Shown piece after piece: positions 7,250-14,300 of a stretch of 24,731 bases of DNA. The stretch covers positions 1-24,731 of the forward strand of contig CAZVUW010000044.1 in NCBI GenBank assembly GCA_964629825.1, in the 5' to 3' direction. The DNA is from CAZVUW01 sp964629825. GTDB lineage: Bacteria > Actinomycetota > Nitriliruptoria > Euzebyales > Egibacteraceae. The notes beneath the pieces were generated by a model. The model was given only the letters and a program-made list of their open reading frames with translations, made no database searches and had not been told where the DNA came from. The stretch's first letter is position 1, and the number at the start of each line of letters is the position of its first letter. Both the position numbers and the translations under genes were made by a program.

Positions 7250-7804
7250 GTGGCGGCATCGGTGGACACACCCGACAGCGGTCTGCTCTACGACCGATCG
7301 CTGCGCACGCAGGTGCGCCTCGACGGCGACGAGCTGGAGATCCGTGCCACGGTGGAGGACGACACCTTCTCCCACGGGGGCTTCCAGCGCGTGCACGACA
7401 TGACCCTCGTGATGCGCGTGCGCCGCTCGGACCGCGAGATCGTGGCGGTCGAGGCCGACATGTCCGAGCACCCGCACCCGCAGTGCCCGCTGGTGGCGGC
7501 CACGATGCAGCGCCTGGTCGGCGTGCGGATCGCGCGTGGCTTCACCAGGGCGGTCAACGAGCGCGTCGGCGCGACGCGCGGGTGCAACCACCTCGCGACG
7601 CTGGCGCTGCAGGCAGGCACCGTCGCGGCCCTGTCGTTTGCGGCCGAGATGGCCGCCGAGGACCCTGGGCTGGTTGAGCTCGGCTACGACGACTTCTTCG
7701 GCACGGTGCGCGACCGCTATCCGGCCGTCGAGGGCTCCTGCCAGGTGTGGGCGCCCGAGGGCGTGCTGGTGCGGCGGCTCGAGCGCCGTCGCCCCGAGGC
7801 CTGA
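7250..7804 (+). CDS. DUF2889-family protein, about 184 aa
   Basis: Matches my memory of the DUF2889 family. It has an N-terminal RSLRTQVRLDGDELEIRATVEDD section, an HDMTLVMRVRRSDREIVAVEA section describing a small beta-rich domain, and the C-terminal signature RLVGVRIARGF followed by a conserved Gly-Cys-x-His-Leu motif (GCNHLATLAL). The conserved Cys and His could bind a metal or be catalytic, but the biochemical function of the family is unknown. Homologues are often found among aromatic or acyl-CoA catabolic genes, consistent with this context. The start is taken as GTG 7250 because GGAGG precedes it by 4 nt; ATG 7208 or 7235 would add 14 or 5 residues. It heads a plus-strand operon and ends 12 bp before the next acyl-CoA synthetase. 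Expression is probably controlled by the palindrome just upstream. Confidence 0.75.
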   Translation: MAASVDTPDSGLLYDRSLRTQVRLDGDELEIRATVEDDTFSHGGFQRVHDMTLVMRVRRSDREIVAVEADMSEHPHPQCPLVAATMQRLVGVRIARGFTRAVNERVGATRGCNHLATLALQAGTVAALSFAAEMAAEDPGLVELGYDDFFGTVRDRYPAVEGSCQVWAPEGVLVRRLERRRPEA

Positions 7805-7816
7805 CGGAGGGGGTTG

Positions 7817-9415
7817 ATGCGCGCCGAACCTCTGGTGGACCCCGCCTTTCTGCGCGCGCGGGAGGCGGAGGGACTGTGGAACCGGACCACCCTGTGGCAT
7901 GAGGTGTCCCGCCACGACCCGGACAAGGTGGCGGTCGTCTGCCCGCGCCGCGGCCCCGTCACGTTCGGGCAGCTGCGCGCCGAGGCGGAGGGTCTGGCGG
8001 CCGTCTGGTACGCGCAGGGCCTGCAACCGGGCGAGGTCGTCGCCTGGCAGCTGCCCAACTGGTACGAGTCCGCGCTGGTGCATCTGGCGCTGACGCGTCT
8101 CGGCGCCGTCTCGATGGGCCTGCTGCCCACCTTCCGCGAGCGCGAGATCGCCTTCGTCGCGGAGCGTGCCGCGGCCGCCGGGCTGGTGGTCGCCGCGGCG
8201 CACCGCTCGACGCCGGACGTCGACACCTTCGAGCGGCTGGTCGCGACGGTCCCCTCGCTGCGCTGGTACGCCGACGTCGACGGCGACCCGCCGCTGACCG
8301 AGGTCGCGGCCGGCGGCGACCCCTCGGTGCTGCCGGAGCCGCCGGATCCGGACGACATCACGATCCTGATGGCCACGTCGGGCACGACCGGCGAGCCCAA
8401 GATCGTGATGCACAGCCACCGCAGCACCGTCGGCGGAGTGCTCCAGCACGTCGCCGAGGCGATGACCCTGAGCGGAGAGGACGTGTTCCTCATGCCGTCC
8501 GCGGTCGGGCACGCCTCCGGGCTGCAGTACGGGCTGCGCATGGCCGGCGTGCTCGGCGCGACCCTGGTGCTCCAGGACCGCTGGAACCCGGCGGAGTGCG
8601 CCGACCTGATCGAGCGGCACGGCGTCACCTGGATGATGGGCGCAACCCCGTTCCTGTTCGACCTCCTCCAGCTGCCCGAAGAGGCGCTGGGGCGCCTGGC
8701 CACGCTGCGGGTCTTCACCTGCGGCGGCGCGCCCATCCCGGAGAGCCTCGCCAAGCAGGCGACCGAGCGCCTGCCCGACATGGCGCTGCTGGCCTGCTGG
8801 GGGATGAGCGAGACGGGCATCGCCACGCTGGTCCACCCGGGCGATCCGCCCGAGAAGGTGACCGGCAGCGACGGCCGCCCCGTCCGCGGGTGGGAGTTCC
8901 GCATCGTCGACCCGGCCACCGGCCGCGATGTGGGCCCCGGGGAGGAGGGCGAGATCCTCTGCCGGGGCTCGGCGCTGTTCCACGGCTACCTGGGGCGGCC
9001 CGACTTCACGGCCGAGGCGGCGGGCGACGGCTGGCTGCGCACCGGCGACCTGGGGCGGATGGACGAGGACGGCTACCTGCGCTGCCTCGGGCGCATCAAG
9101 GACCTCATCATCCGCGGCGGCTTCAACATCTCGGCGGTCGAGGTCGAGGACGCGGTGCGGACCCACCCGGCGGTGCACGAGGTGGCCGTGGTCGGCACGC
9201 CCGACGAGCGCCTGGGTGAGCGCATCTGCGCCGTCATCGTCCCCTCCGGCACCCCGCCCACGGTCGAGGACCTCGCCGAGCACCTGCTCGCGCGCGGCTT
9301 CTCGAAGCTGAAGCTGCCGGAGCGCGTCGTCATCGTCGACCAGCTGCCCATGACCCTCACGGGCAAGATCCAGAAGTTCAAGCTGCGCGAAGCGCTGGCG
9401 TCCGGCGCCTCGTGA
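7817..9415 (+). CDS. AMP-dependent acyl-CoA synthetase/ligase, 532 aa
   Basis: A second ANL-superfamily ligase, with canonical motifs: A3 TSGTTGEPK (187-195, P-loop Lys195), A5 WGMSETG (328-334), A7 RTGD (408-411), A8 GRIKDLIIRGGFNIS and A10 TLTGKIQK with catalytic Lys517. It should therefore be a competent carboxylate-CoA ligase. The N-terminal segment with a WNRTTLW stretch and the overall pattern recall cyclohexanecarboxylate-CoA ligase (AliA)-like enzymes, but the substrate cannot be fixed. A TTG codon (7814) directly precedes the ATG at 7817. The ATG is preferred because GGAGG (7806-7810) lies 6 nt before it and only 3 nt before the TTG. The stop overlaps the GTG of the EthD gene by 4 bp. 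Two unlike synthetases flank the same operator, suggesting activation of two related acids or of the same acid with different affinity. Confidence 0.92.
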   Translation: MRAEPLVDPAFLRAREAEGLWNRTTLWHEVSRHDPDKVAVVCPRRGPVTFGQLRAEAEGLAAVWYAQGLQPGEVVAWQLPNWYESALVHLALTRLGAVSMGLLPTFREREIAFVAERAAAAGLVVAAAHRSTPDVDTFERLVATVPSLRWYADVDGDPPLTEVAAGGDPSVLPEPPDPDDITILMATSGTTGEPKIVMHSHRSTVGGVLQHVAEAMTLSGEDVFLMPSAVGHASGLQYGLRMAGVLGATLVLQDRWNPAECADLIERHGVTWMMGATPFLFDLLQLPEEALGRLATLRVFTCGGAPIPESLAKQATERLPDMALLACWGMSETGIATLVHPGDPPEKVTGSDGRPVRGWEFRIVDPATGRDVGPGEEGEILCRGSALFHGYLGRPDFTAEAAGDGWLRTGDLGRMDEDGYLRCLGRIKDLIIRGGFNISAVEVEDAVRTHPAVHEVAVVGTPDERLGERICAVIVPSGTPPTVEDLAEHLLARGFSKLKLPERVVIVDQLPMTLTGKIQKFKLREALASGAS

Positions 9416-10068
9416 CGGTCACGGTCCTGACGCTGCTGAGGCGCGCGCCGTCCCTCGACGCCGACGCCTTCATCCGCCGCTGGGAGGGACCGCACGCCGA
9501 GCTGGTGCTGCGCCTGCCGGGGCTGCGCCGCTACGTCCAGGCGCTGCCGCATCCCGACGCGCGTAACCCGCAGGCCTACGACGGCGTGGCGATGGTCGAC
9601 TTGGACGACCTCGACGCCCTGCGGGCCGCCAACCGCTCGGAGGCGTTCCGGGCGATCCGAGCCGACGAGGAAGACCTGGTGGACCGCTCCGCTCTGGTGT
9701 CATTCGTGATCGAGCGCAAGCCGGTCGTCCCGGCCACCCGGGCGACGGGTGCGCAGGTCCTGTTCCTGGGCTTCATGCACCGGGCCGCCGGGCTCGGCAG
9801 GGACGAGTTCCGGGCGCACTGGCGCGACCGCCACGCAGCGCTCGCGGCGCGCCTGCCGGGACTGCGCTCCTACGTCCACTGCGTGCCCGTGCATCTGGGT
9901 GGTGACCCGCCGTTCGACGGCGCGGCCGAGCTGCGCTTCGACTCGGTCACAGCGCTCCGGGAGGCCTTCCGCTCGGAGGCCGGCCTCCAGGTCCGCAGCG
10001 ACGAGGCGCGCTTCGTCAACCCGAGCGGATCGTTCGCGCTGCAGCTACGCGAACGGCGGCTTCTGTAG
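9412..10068 (+). CDS. Tandem EthD-domain protein, 218 aa
   Basis: Two copies of an EthD-like dimeric alpha/beta-barrel (ferredoxin-like) domain are joined in one chain. The first (about 1-102) has RRWEGPHAELVLRLPGLRRYV with Trp24 and His28. The second (about 114-212) has AHWRDRHAALAARLPGLRSYV with Trp137 and His141. Single EthD domains of about 100 residues normally dimerise, so a fused pair would form the barrel intramolecularly. EthD was first described beside a cytochrome P450 system for ether degradation and is common in catabolic clusters; its chemistry is poorly defined, possibly an isomerase, lyase or decarboxylase on a ring or ketoacid. It starts with GTG overlapping the stop of the preceding synthetase (GTGA), so it is translationally coupled and part of the same plus-strand operon. 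Confidence 0.85.
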   Translation: MTVTVLTLLRRAPSLDADAFIRRWEGPHAELVLRLPGLRRYVQALPHPDARNPQAYDGVAMVDLDDLDALRAANRSEAFRAIRADEEDLVDRSALVSFVIERKPVVPATRATGAQVLFLGFMHRAAGLGRDEFRAHWRDRHAALAARLPGLRSYVHCVPVHLGGDPPFDGAAELRFDSVTALREAFRSEAGLQVRSDEARFVNPSGSFALQLRERRLL

Positions 10069-10113
10069 CCGGGCGTCGGGGCCCCCGCCGCCAGCCGTCA
10101 CGGCGACGAACCC

Positions 10114-10138
10114 GGTAAGGCCAGGGCAAGGCGGGTAT
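10114..10138 (+). promoter_or_regulatory. Putative SigB/SigF-type stress promoter (GGTAAG, 13 nt, GGGTAT)
   Basis: GGTAAG (10114-10119) is separated by 13 nt from GGGTAT (10133-10138), close to the GTTT-N13-16-GGGTAT consensus of general-stress sigma factors in Bacillus and actinobacteria. It lies 33 bp upstream of a CsbD-family gene, and csbD of Bacillus subtilis is a SigB-dependent stress gene. The -10 matches fully, the -35 only partly. Confidence 0.5.
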
Positions 10139-10171
10139 CGCTGCTGCTCCACCCCTCTGGAAGGAGCAAGG

Positions 10172-10351
10172 ATGCCTGACAGCCACAAGGGCGAGGACAT
10201 GAAGGGCCGCGCCAAGGAGGCCCTCGGCTCTCTGACGGACGACGAGGATCTCAAGCGCGAGGGAAAGGCCGACCAGGCCAGCGCCAACGTCAAGGACAAG
10301 GCCGACAAGGCGGTCGAGTCCGTGAAGGACTTCGTCGACCCCAACCGCTGA
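10172..10351 (+). CDS. CsbD family stress-response protein, 59 aa
   Basis: A small, very hydrophilic protein rich in Lys, Asp and Ala that matches the CsbD family. It has a MKGRAKEALGSLTDDEDLKREGKADQ core (residues 10-35) followed by an amphipathic Ala/Lys/Asp helix (VKDKADKAVESVKDFV). CsbD proteins are general-stress proteins of unknown mechanism and are thought to be largely helical and partly disordered. The ATG at 10172 is supported by AAGGAG (10161-10166), 5 nt upstream. A SigB-like promoter precedes the gene and a 12-bp-stem hairpin follows it, so it looks monocistronic and independent of the catabolic genes on its left. Confidence 0.9.
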   Translation: MPDSHKGEDMKGRAKEALGSLTDDEDLKREGKADQASANVKDKADKAVESVKDFVDPNR

Positions 10352-10375
10352 TCGCTCGCGTTGGCGAGCAGCTCG

Positions 10376-10415
10376 CCGGGAGGCGGATCGGCCAGCCGGC
10401 CGGCCGCCTCCCGGC
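10376..10415 (+). terminator. Hairpin terminator after csbD-like gene
   Basis: GCCGGGAGGCGG (10375-10386) pairs perfectly with CCGCCTCCCGGC (10404-10415): a 12-bp GC-rich stem around a 17-nt loop. Only a short T run (CATTT) follows. A smaller stem GCTCGC-GTTG-GCGAGC (10354-10369) sits just before it, directly after the stop codon. Confidence 0.7.
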
Positions 10416-10540
10416 CATTTGAGGCAGAAGAGATGGCGGATGGGCGCCGGCCGTCCGGAGCGGATCATTCGCACTGCATGTGAACAAAACGGCGGGTTCT
10501 GTAACCAGACGCACATAACGCGTGCACTGGGCGCATATCT

Positions 10541-10570
10541 GGCGCGGTTCGCTTGACACCGCGCCTTTTT
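10541..10570 (+). terminator. Orphan intrinsic terminator (stem 8 bp, TTTTT)
   Basis: GGCGCGGT (10541-10548) pairs perfectly with ACCGCGCC (10558-10565) around a 9-nt loop and is followed at once by TTTTT (10566-10570), a textbook rho-independent terminator on the plus strand. The csbD-like gene already has its own hairpin 130 bp upstream, so this element has no obvious gene to end. It may terminate a small RNA or attenuate transcription into the lipoprotein operon. Confidence 0.65.
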
Positions 10571-10582
10571 CGGATGGAGATT
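10553..10582 (+). promoter_or_regulatory. Possible sigma-70-type promoter: TTGACA, 18 nt, GAGATT
   Basis: A perfect -35 hexamer TTGACA (10553-10558) overlaps the loop and right arm of the orphan terminator. The best-spaced -10, GAGATT (10577-10582), matches only half of the consensus. If real, it would start the lipoprotein/giant RTX mRNA with a leader of about 110 nt. The evidence is weak because of the poor -10. Confidence 0.3.
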
Positions 10583-10696
10583 CTGCGAGTCGGCGTCGGC
10601 CGCTGTGGCGGCCGCGCGGGCGGGTGTTGCTTCAAGAGGTGACGGCGGGGGTCGGGCGCGGGGGCGCGCGACCGAACAGCGGAACAGGAACAGCGG

Positions 10697-11197
10697 GTGG
10701 AACGGGCCTTGCGCGCGGCCTTGTGCTGCGCCTGCGTGCTTGCACTTCTCGGATGCTCTGGCGAGGCGCCCGATGAGGTCGCGTCCGAGGACGCGCCGGT
10801 CTACGAGCCCGCGTTCAGCGAGGCCGTCGCCGGCTACTCCGAGCGCATCGGTCAGGTCCAGCAGCAGGGCCAGGAGGCCCTGAGCAGCGGCAGCGAAGAG
10901 GCGGTCCTCGAGGTCTACGGCGCGCTGCGCGACGCCACGGACGCCTCCACCGCCGAGCTGGAGGAGCTCGACCCACCCGCCGAGGTCGCCGAGCGCCACG
11001 ACGAGCTGATCGCCGCCCTGCGCGAGCAGAGCGACGCCCTCGACGACGTCATCGCCGCGGCGCAGGCCCAAGACGAGGCCGCCCTCACCCAGGCCCTGAC
11101 CAGGCTCGCGGAGCAGCTGGTCGCGGTCGCAACCATCCAGCAGTCCATCGAGACGGAGCTCTCCGGGTCCTCCGAGCCCGAGCCCTCCGCCACCTAG
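10697..11197 (+). CDS. Small exported lipoprotein of unknown function, 166 aa
   Basis: It has a classic lipoprotein signal peptide: basic start (MERALR), hydrophobic stretch, and lipobox LLGC with the lipidated Cys20, followed by SGE. The mature chain (about 146 residues) is strongly acidic (Glu/Asp/Ala/Gln) and almost wholly helical by composition. Heptad-like runs (about 40-150: SEAVAGYSERIGQVQQQGQEAL, later AELEELDPPAEVAERHDELIAAL in two parts) suggest a helical bundle or coiled coil. It ends in a Ser/Glu/Pro tail. I recognise no named family. The start is GTG 10697, with an AGGAACAG purine-rich stretch before it. It lies only 21 bp upstream of the 3794-residue RTX protein, so the two are very probably co-transcribed. 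A membrane-anchored partner, chaperone or tether for that protein is an inference from context. Confidence 0.85.
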   Translation: MERALRAALCCACVLALLGCSGEAPDEVASEDAPVYEPAFSEAVAGYSERIGQVQQQGQEALSSGSEEAVLEVYGALRDATDASTAELEELDPPAEVAERHDELIAALREQSDALDDVIAAAQAQDEAALTQALTRLAEQLVAVATIQQSIETELSGSSEPEPSAT

Positions 11198-11206
11198 CTC
11201 CCACGC

Positions 11207-11212
11207 AAGGAG
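11207..11212 (+). promoter_or_regulatory. Strong ribosome-binding site for the giant protein
   Basis: AAGGAG, 6 nt before ATG 11219, in the 21-bp gap after the lipoprotein stop. It fixes the start of the giant protein immediately ahead of its signal peptide. Confidence 0.75.
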
Positions 11213-11218
11213 ACCCTC

Positions 11219-11308
11219 ATGGCACGCAGATCACGCGCCCGCCGCTTCGTACGCCTGCTCCTATGGGCGGTGCTGTCGGTCGTCCTGGTAGCCCAGGCGG
11301 GCGCCGCC
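11219..11308 (+). other. Signal peptide of the giant protein
   Basis: Residues 1-30: a strongly basic n-region (six Arg in the first twelve residues), a hydrophobic core of about 13 residues, and candidate AxA sites (A25-Q-A27 or A27-G-A29). The Arg pair before Phe-Val resembles a Tat motif, but the core is hydrophobic enough for Sec. Confidence 0.8.
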
Positions 11309-14300
11309 GACCCCAACGAGGATGCGGGCTTCATCCGTCAGGGCCTTCGCGACGTCGCGGGAAAGGTCAGCGAGCTGGCCGGCCAGAGCGTCCTGGGCGA
11401 GCCCCTGCCGCTCGTCGGCGTCACGCCCAGCCAGGTGATCCAGCTCGACCAGCTGCTCACCAAGGCGGTCGACGCCCTGCCGCCGGCGTTCGACGAGAAG
11501 GACCCGACCACGGCCGCCGGCCGCGACGAGCTCCGGCAGGCCCTGGAGGGCCTCGACACGGCGGACCTCGCGGGCCTCGGCGTCTCGCTGGTGGTGGGCT
11601 GTGACGGCACCTGTCCCGACGACGACGCCACACCCGTGACGGTGACCGAGACCTCGGCGGGCTCGAAGGTCATCGACCTCACCATCCCGGTGAAGGCCAG
11701 CCGCTCGATCAGCGACAAGTTCAGCGCCGACATCGGCTTCGCCCAGTTCGACGGTGGGACCCTGGGCGCCGAGGTCGTGCTGGACACGGTCCTGAGCCTG
11801 CGCGTCGACCTGAACCTGCGCACGGTCAGCCCGGCGACGGCGGTGAAGCTCCCCACGGCGGGTGGCGGGCCGCGCATCGACCTGACCGCGACCGTGTCGG
11901 GCAGCCCCTCCCTCAAGGCGGCCCTCGGCTTCACCGACGTGACCGTCGACCTGCGCGGCGAGAACGCCAGCGATCCCTTCAGCGCCTCGTTCGTCGCCTC
12001 CGCGCGTCTGGCGGACCCCGACGCCGACGGCGTCATCACGATGGACGAGCTGCAGTCGACCGCGATCTCGGACCTCGCCCAGCTGACGCGCAGCGGCACC
12101 ATCGCGGGCAATCTGCGGCTGGCGACCACCAGCCCGGCGCTCGGTCCGGTGGACCTCCCCTTCAGCCACACCTTCGGCGATGCCGGCGGCGAGGGCTTCG
12201 GCGTGATGGCGCTCGGCACCGGCGAGCCGTTCAGCCTGCCGAGCTTCAGCCTGGCGGACCTGGGCGCCTTCGCCCCCTTCACGAACATCACGCCCGAGCA
12301 GGTCATCTCCGGCTTCGGGCAGGCGGCCGCGGCGCTGGCGGGCGCGCAGCAGGCCGGTGACCTGCCGCTGCCCTTCCTGGACGGCGCCCTGAGCGACGTC
12401 TTCTCGGTCGCGGAGCCGGTGTTCTCCTTCGCCAACCAGCAGGCCGTCGTCTGCGGGCTCAACGAGAACACCCCGCCGACCGGCATCGTCCCGGACCTCG
12501 TCCCGGCCGGGACCAAGGTCTACTGCCAGGCCTTCGTCGTGCACGACCCGGCGCTCGGTGACATCGCCGAGGTCGAGTGGCACATCCCGACCGAGCTGGC
12601 CGGGAAGATCACCTACGACGGGCCGGCCGACCAGGCGGACCGCAACAAGACCATCGCCCTGGCCCCCGGGGACCACGCCGAGTTCACGGTCACCGAGGAG
12701 AGCGCGTTCGACGTCTACGCGACCTACGAGATCAAGCGCGGCGCCACCTTCGTCTCGGCGCACCGCACCGAGCGACCCGCCCGGACCGCCCAGCAGCTGC
12801 TGACCAAGCTCGCAGAGCTCGGCGGCTTCGAAGAGCTCGCCGACATGCTGACCTACGACTCGGCGACCGAGACGCTGCGCTTCCGCCTGTCGAAGAGCTT
12901 TGACTCGCCGCAGGGCAGCCTGCCGTTCGACTTCGGCGACCAGCTCGACAAGGGCACCGGGATCATCGGCCTCCAGGCCGCTCCGGGCGTCGGTCTGCAG
13001 GTCCAGGCGACCGGGATCGGCCTTGACATCACCATCGGCGTCGCGCTCGGCGAGCTCGAGGACATCGGTGCCGGACAGCCGTGCGCCAACCCGAGCCTGT
13101 CCGGCAACACCGGGTCGGCCACCTGCCCGCTGGACGTGCTCGATCGCTTCTTCGTCGAGGTCAACCCCGACGAGCCGGAGTTCTTCGTCGAGGACGGCTC
13201 ATTCGGCCTGGCCGGCGCCGGCCCGATGCTGGGCGGCCGCCTCGGCTTCGTCGAGCTGATTGCGCAGGTCGACACCTTCGCCATCGCCAAGAAGGACGGC
13301 GCGGACGACCTGCTCGCCGTCGAGCTCAACGTGCCGCACGGCGGCCTGAAGATCGGCTCGGCGACGCTGCCCAACGCGGTGCGGCTGCGCGAGCTGCTGT
13401 TCTCGATCGCGGACCGCGTCGAGACCCCGTCCATCAACCTGAAGTTCGACGCCTCGCTGAGCGCGAGCGCCACCGTGCGCGGCCAGACCCTCGGCACCGG
13501 GTCCATCACCGTGACCTGGCCGGATGTGACCGAGGGCACGCCCACGGTCACCGCCGACAACACCTTCAAGGACACGCTGGCGGGCTTCAACGTCGAGCCG
13601 AACCTGTTCGGCACCCACACCGGCGCCGCCTCCCCTGCGACGGCTCCAGACCCGGACAACCCGAGCCCGACGCCGGCCCCGGCCGTGCTGACCGACAGCG
13701 CGGCGAGCTTCACGGAAGACGTGATCGGTGCGCGCATCGAGAACCTGAACGACGGCTCGTTCTGCGACATCACCGCGCGGACGGCCACCACCGTCACCTG
13801 TGCCAACGGCCTGGGTGGCGGTCGGGTGAACCAGTGGAACACCGGCGACGAGTACCGGATCAAGGTCGGCGACCCGCTCGAGATGCTGTGGCGCCTGCTG
13901 GACAACCTCGACGCCATCGTCGGCGGCATCGACTCGCTGACCGGTGCCGGCGTCGGCGCGCTCTACGAGACCAACCTGCCGCTGGTGGGCGTCAGCCCGA
14001 AGCAGCTGGTGCGTCAGATCTCCGACCTGAGGCGTGCGGCGCAGGAGCTGCGCGGCGGGCCGCAGCCTGAGATCCAGTGCGGCACCACGGCCGGCTCACC
14101 TCCGACCGGTGACCCGAGCGACCTGGGTCTCGGCGCCGGCGAGACCGCCCAGATCCACTGCGAGGTGCAGACCATCAAGCCGGCCACGGCCGTGCGGTGG
14201 TCGCTGGAGAAGGGCGGCGCGAACCCCGGTGAGGCGGCGCGCACCAACCTCAAGACGGTTGTCACCCCGACGACGCCGGCGGCCGACCGCGAGAACGTCA

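Larger units (their letters stand above)
10352..10696. other. 345-bp intergenic region between csbD-like gene and lipoprotein gene
   Basis: No convincing coding frame. It contains the csbD terminator (10375-10415), then an AT-richer stretch (about 10460-10540) with a small inverted repeat GGTT-CTGT-AACC (10495-10506), then an orphan intrinsic terminator (10541-10570) with TTGACA inside its loop. Last comes a G-rich leader (10600-10696) reaching the lipoprotein start. It probably holds the promoter for the lipoprotein/giant protein operon and possibly a small RNA ending at 10570. Confidence 0.6.

Noticed and set aside
7157..9283. A 708-codon open frame on the minus strand, antisense to DUF2889 and the second acyl-CoA synthetase
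   Set aside because: The plus-strand genes show full conserved motifs. The minus product is Arg/His/Gly/Asp-rich noise typical of GC-rich antisense frames.
10600..10696. Possible riboswitch or G-quadruplex in the G-rich leader before the lipoprotein
   Set aside because: Only three G-runs of three or more are close together, and no known riboswitch consensus could be matched.
10016..11071. A 351-codon minus-strand frame over csbD, the intergenic region and the lipoprotein
   Set aside because: It is antisense to two convincing small genes and crosses two terminator hairpins; its product has no coherent pattern.
11219..11308. Twin-arginine (Tat) signal for the giant protein
   Set aside because: RRFVRLL only partly fits the Tat consensus, and the following core is strongly hydrophobic, which is better for Sec.
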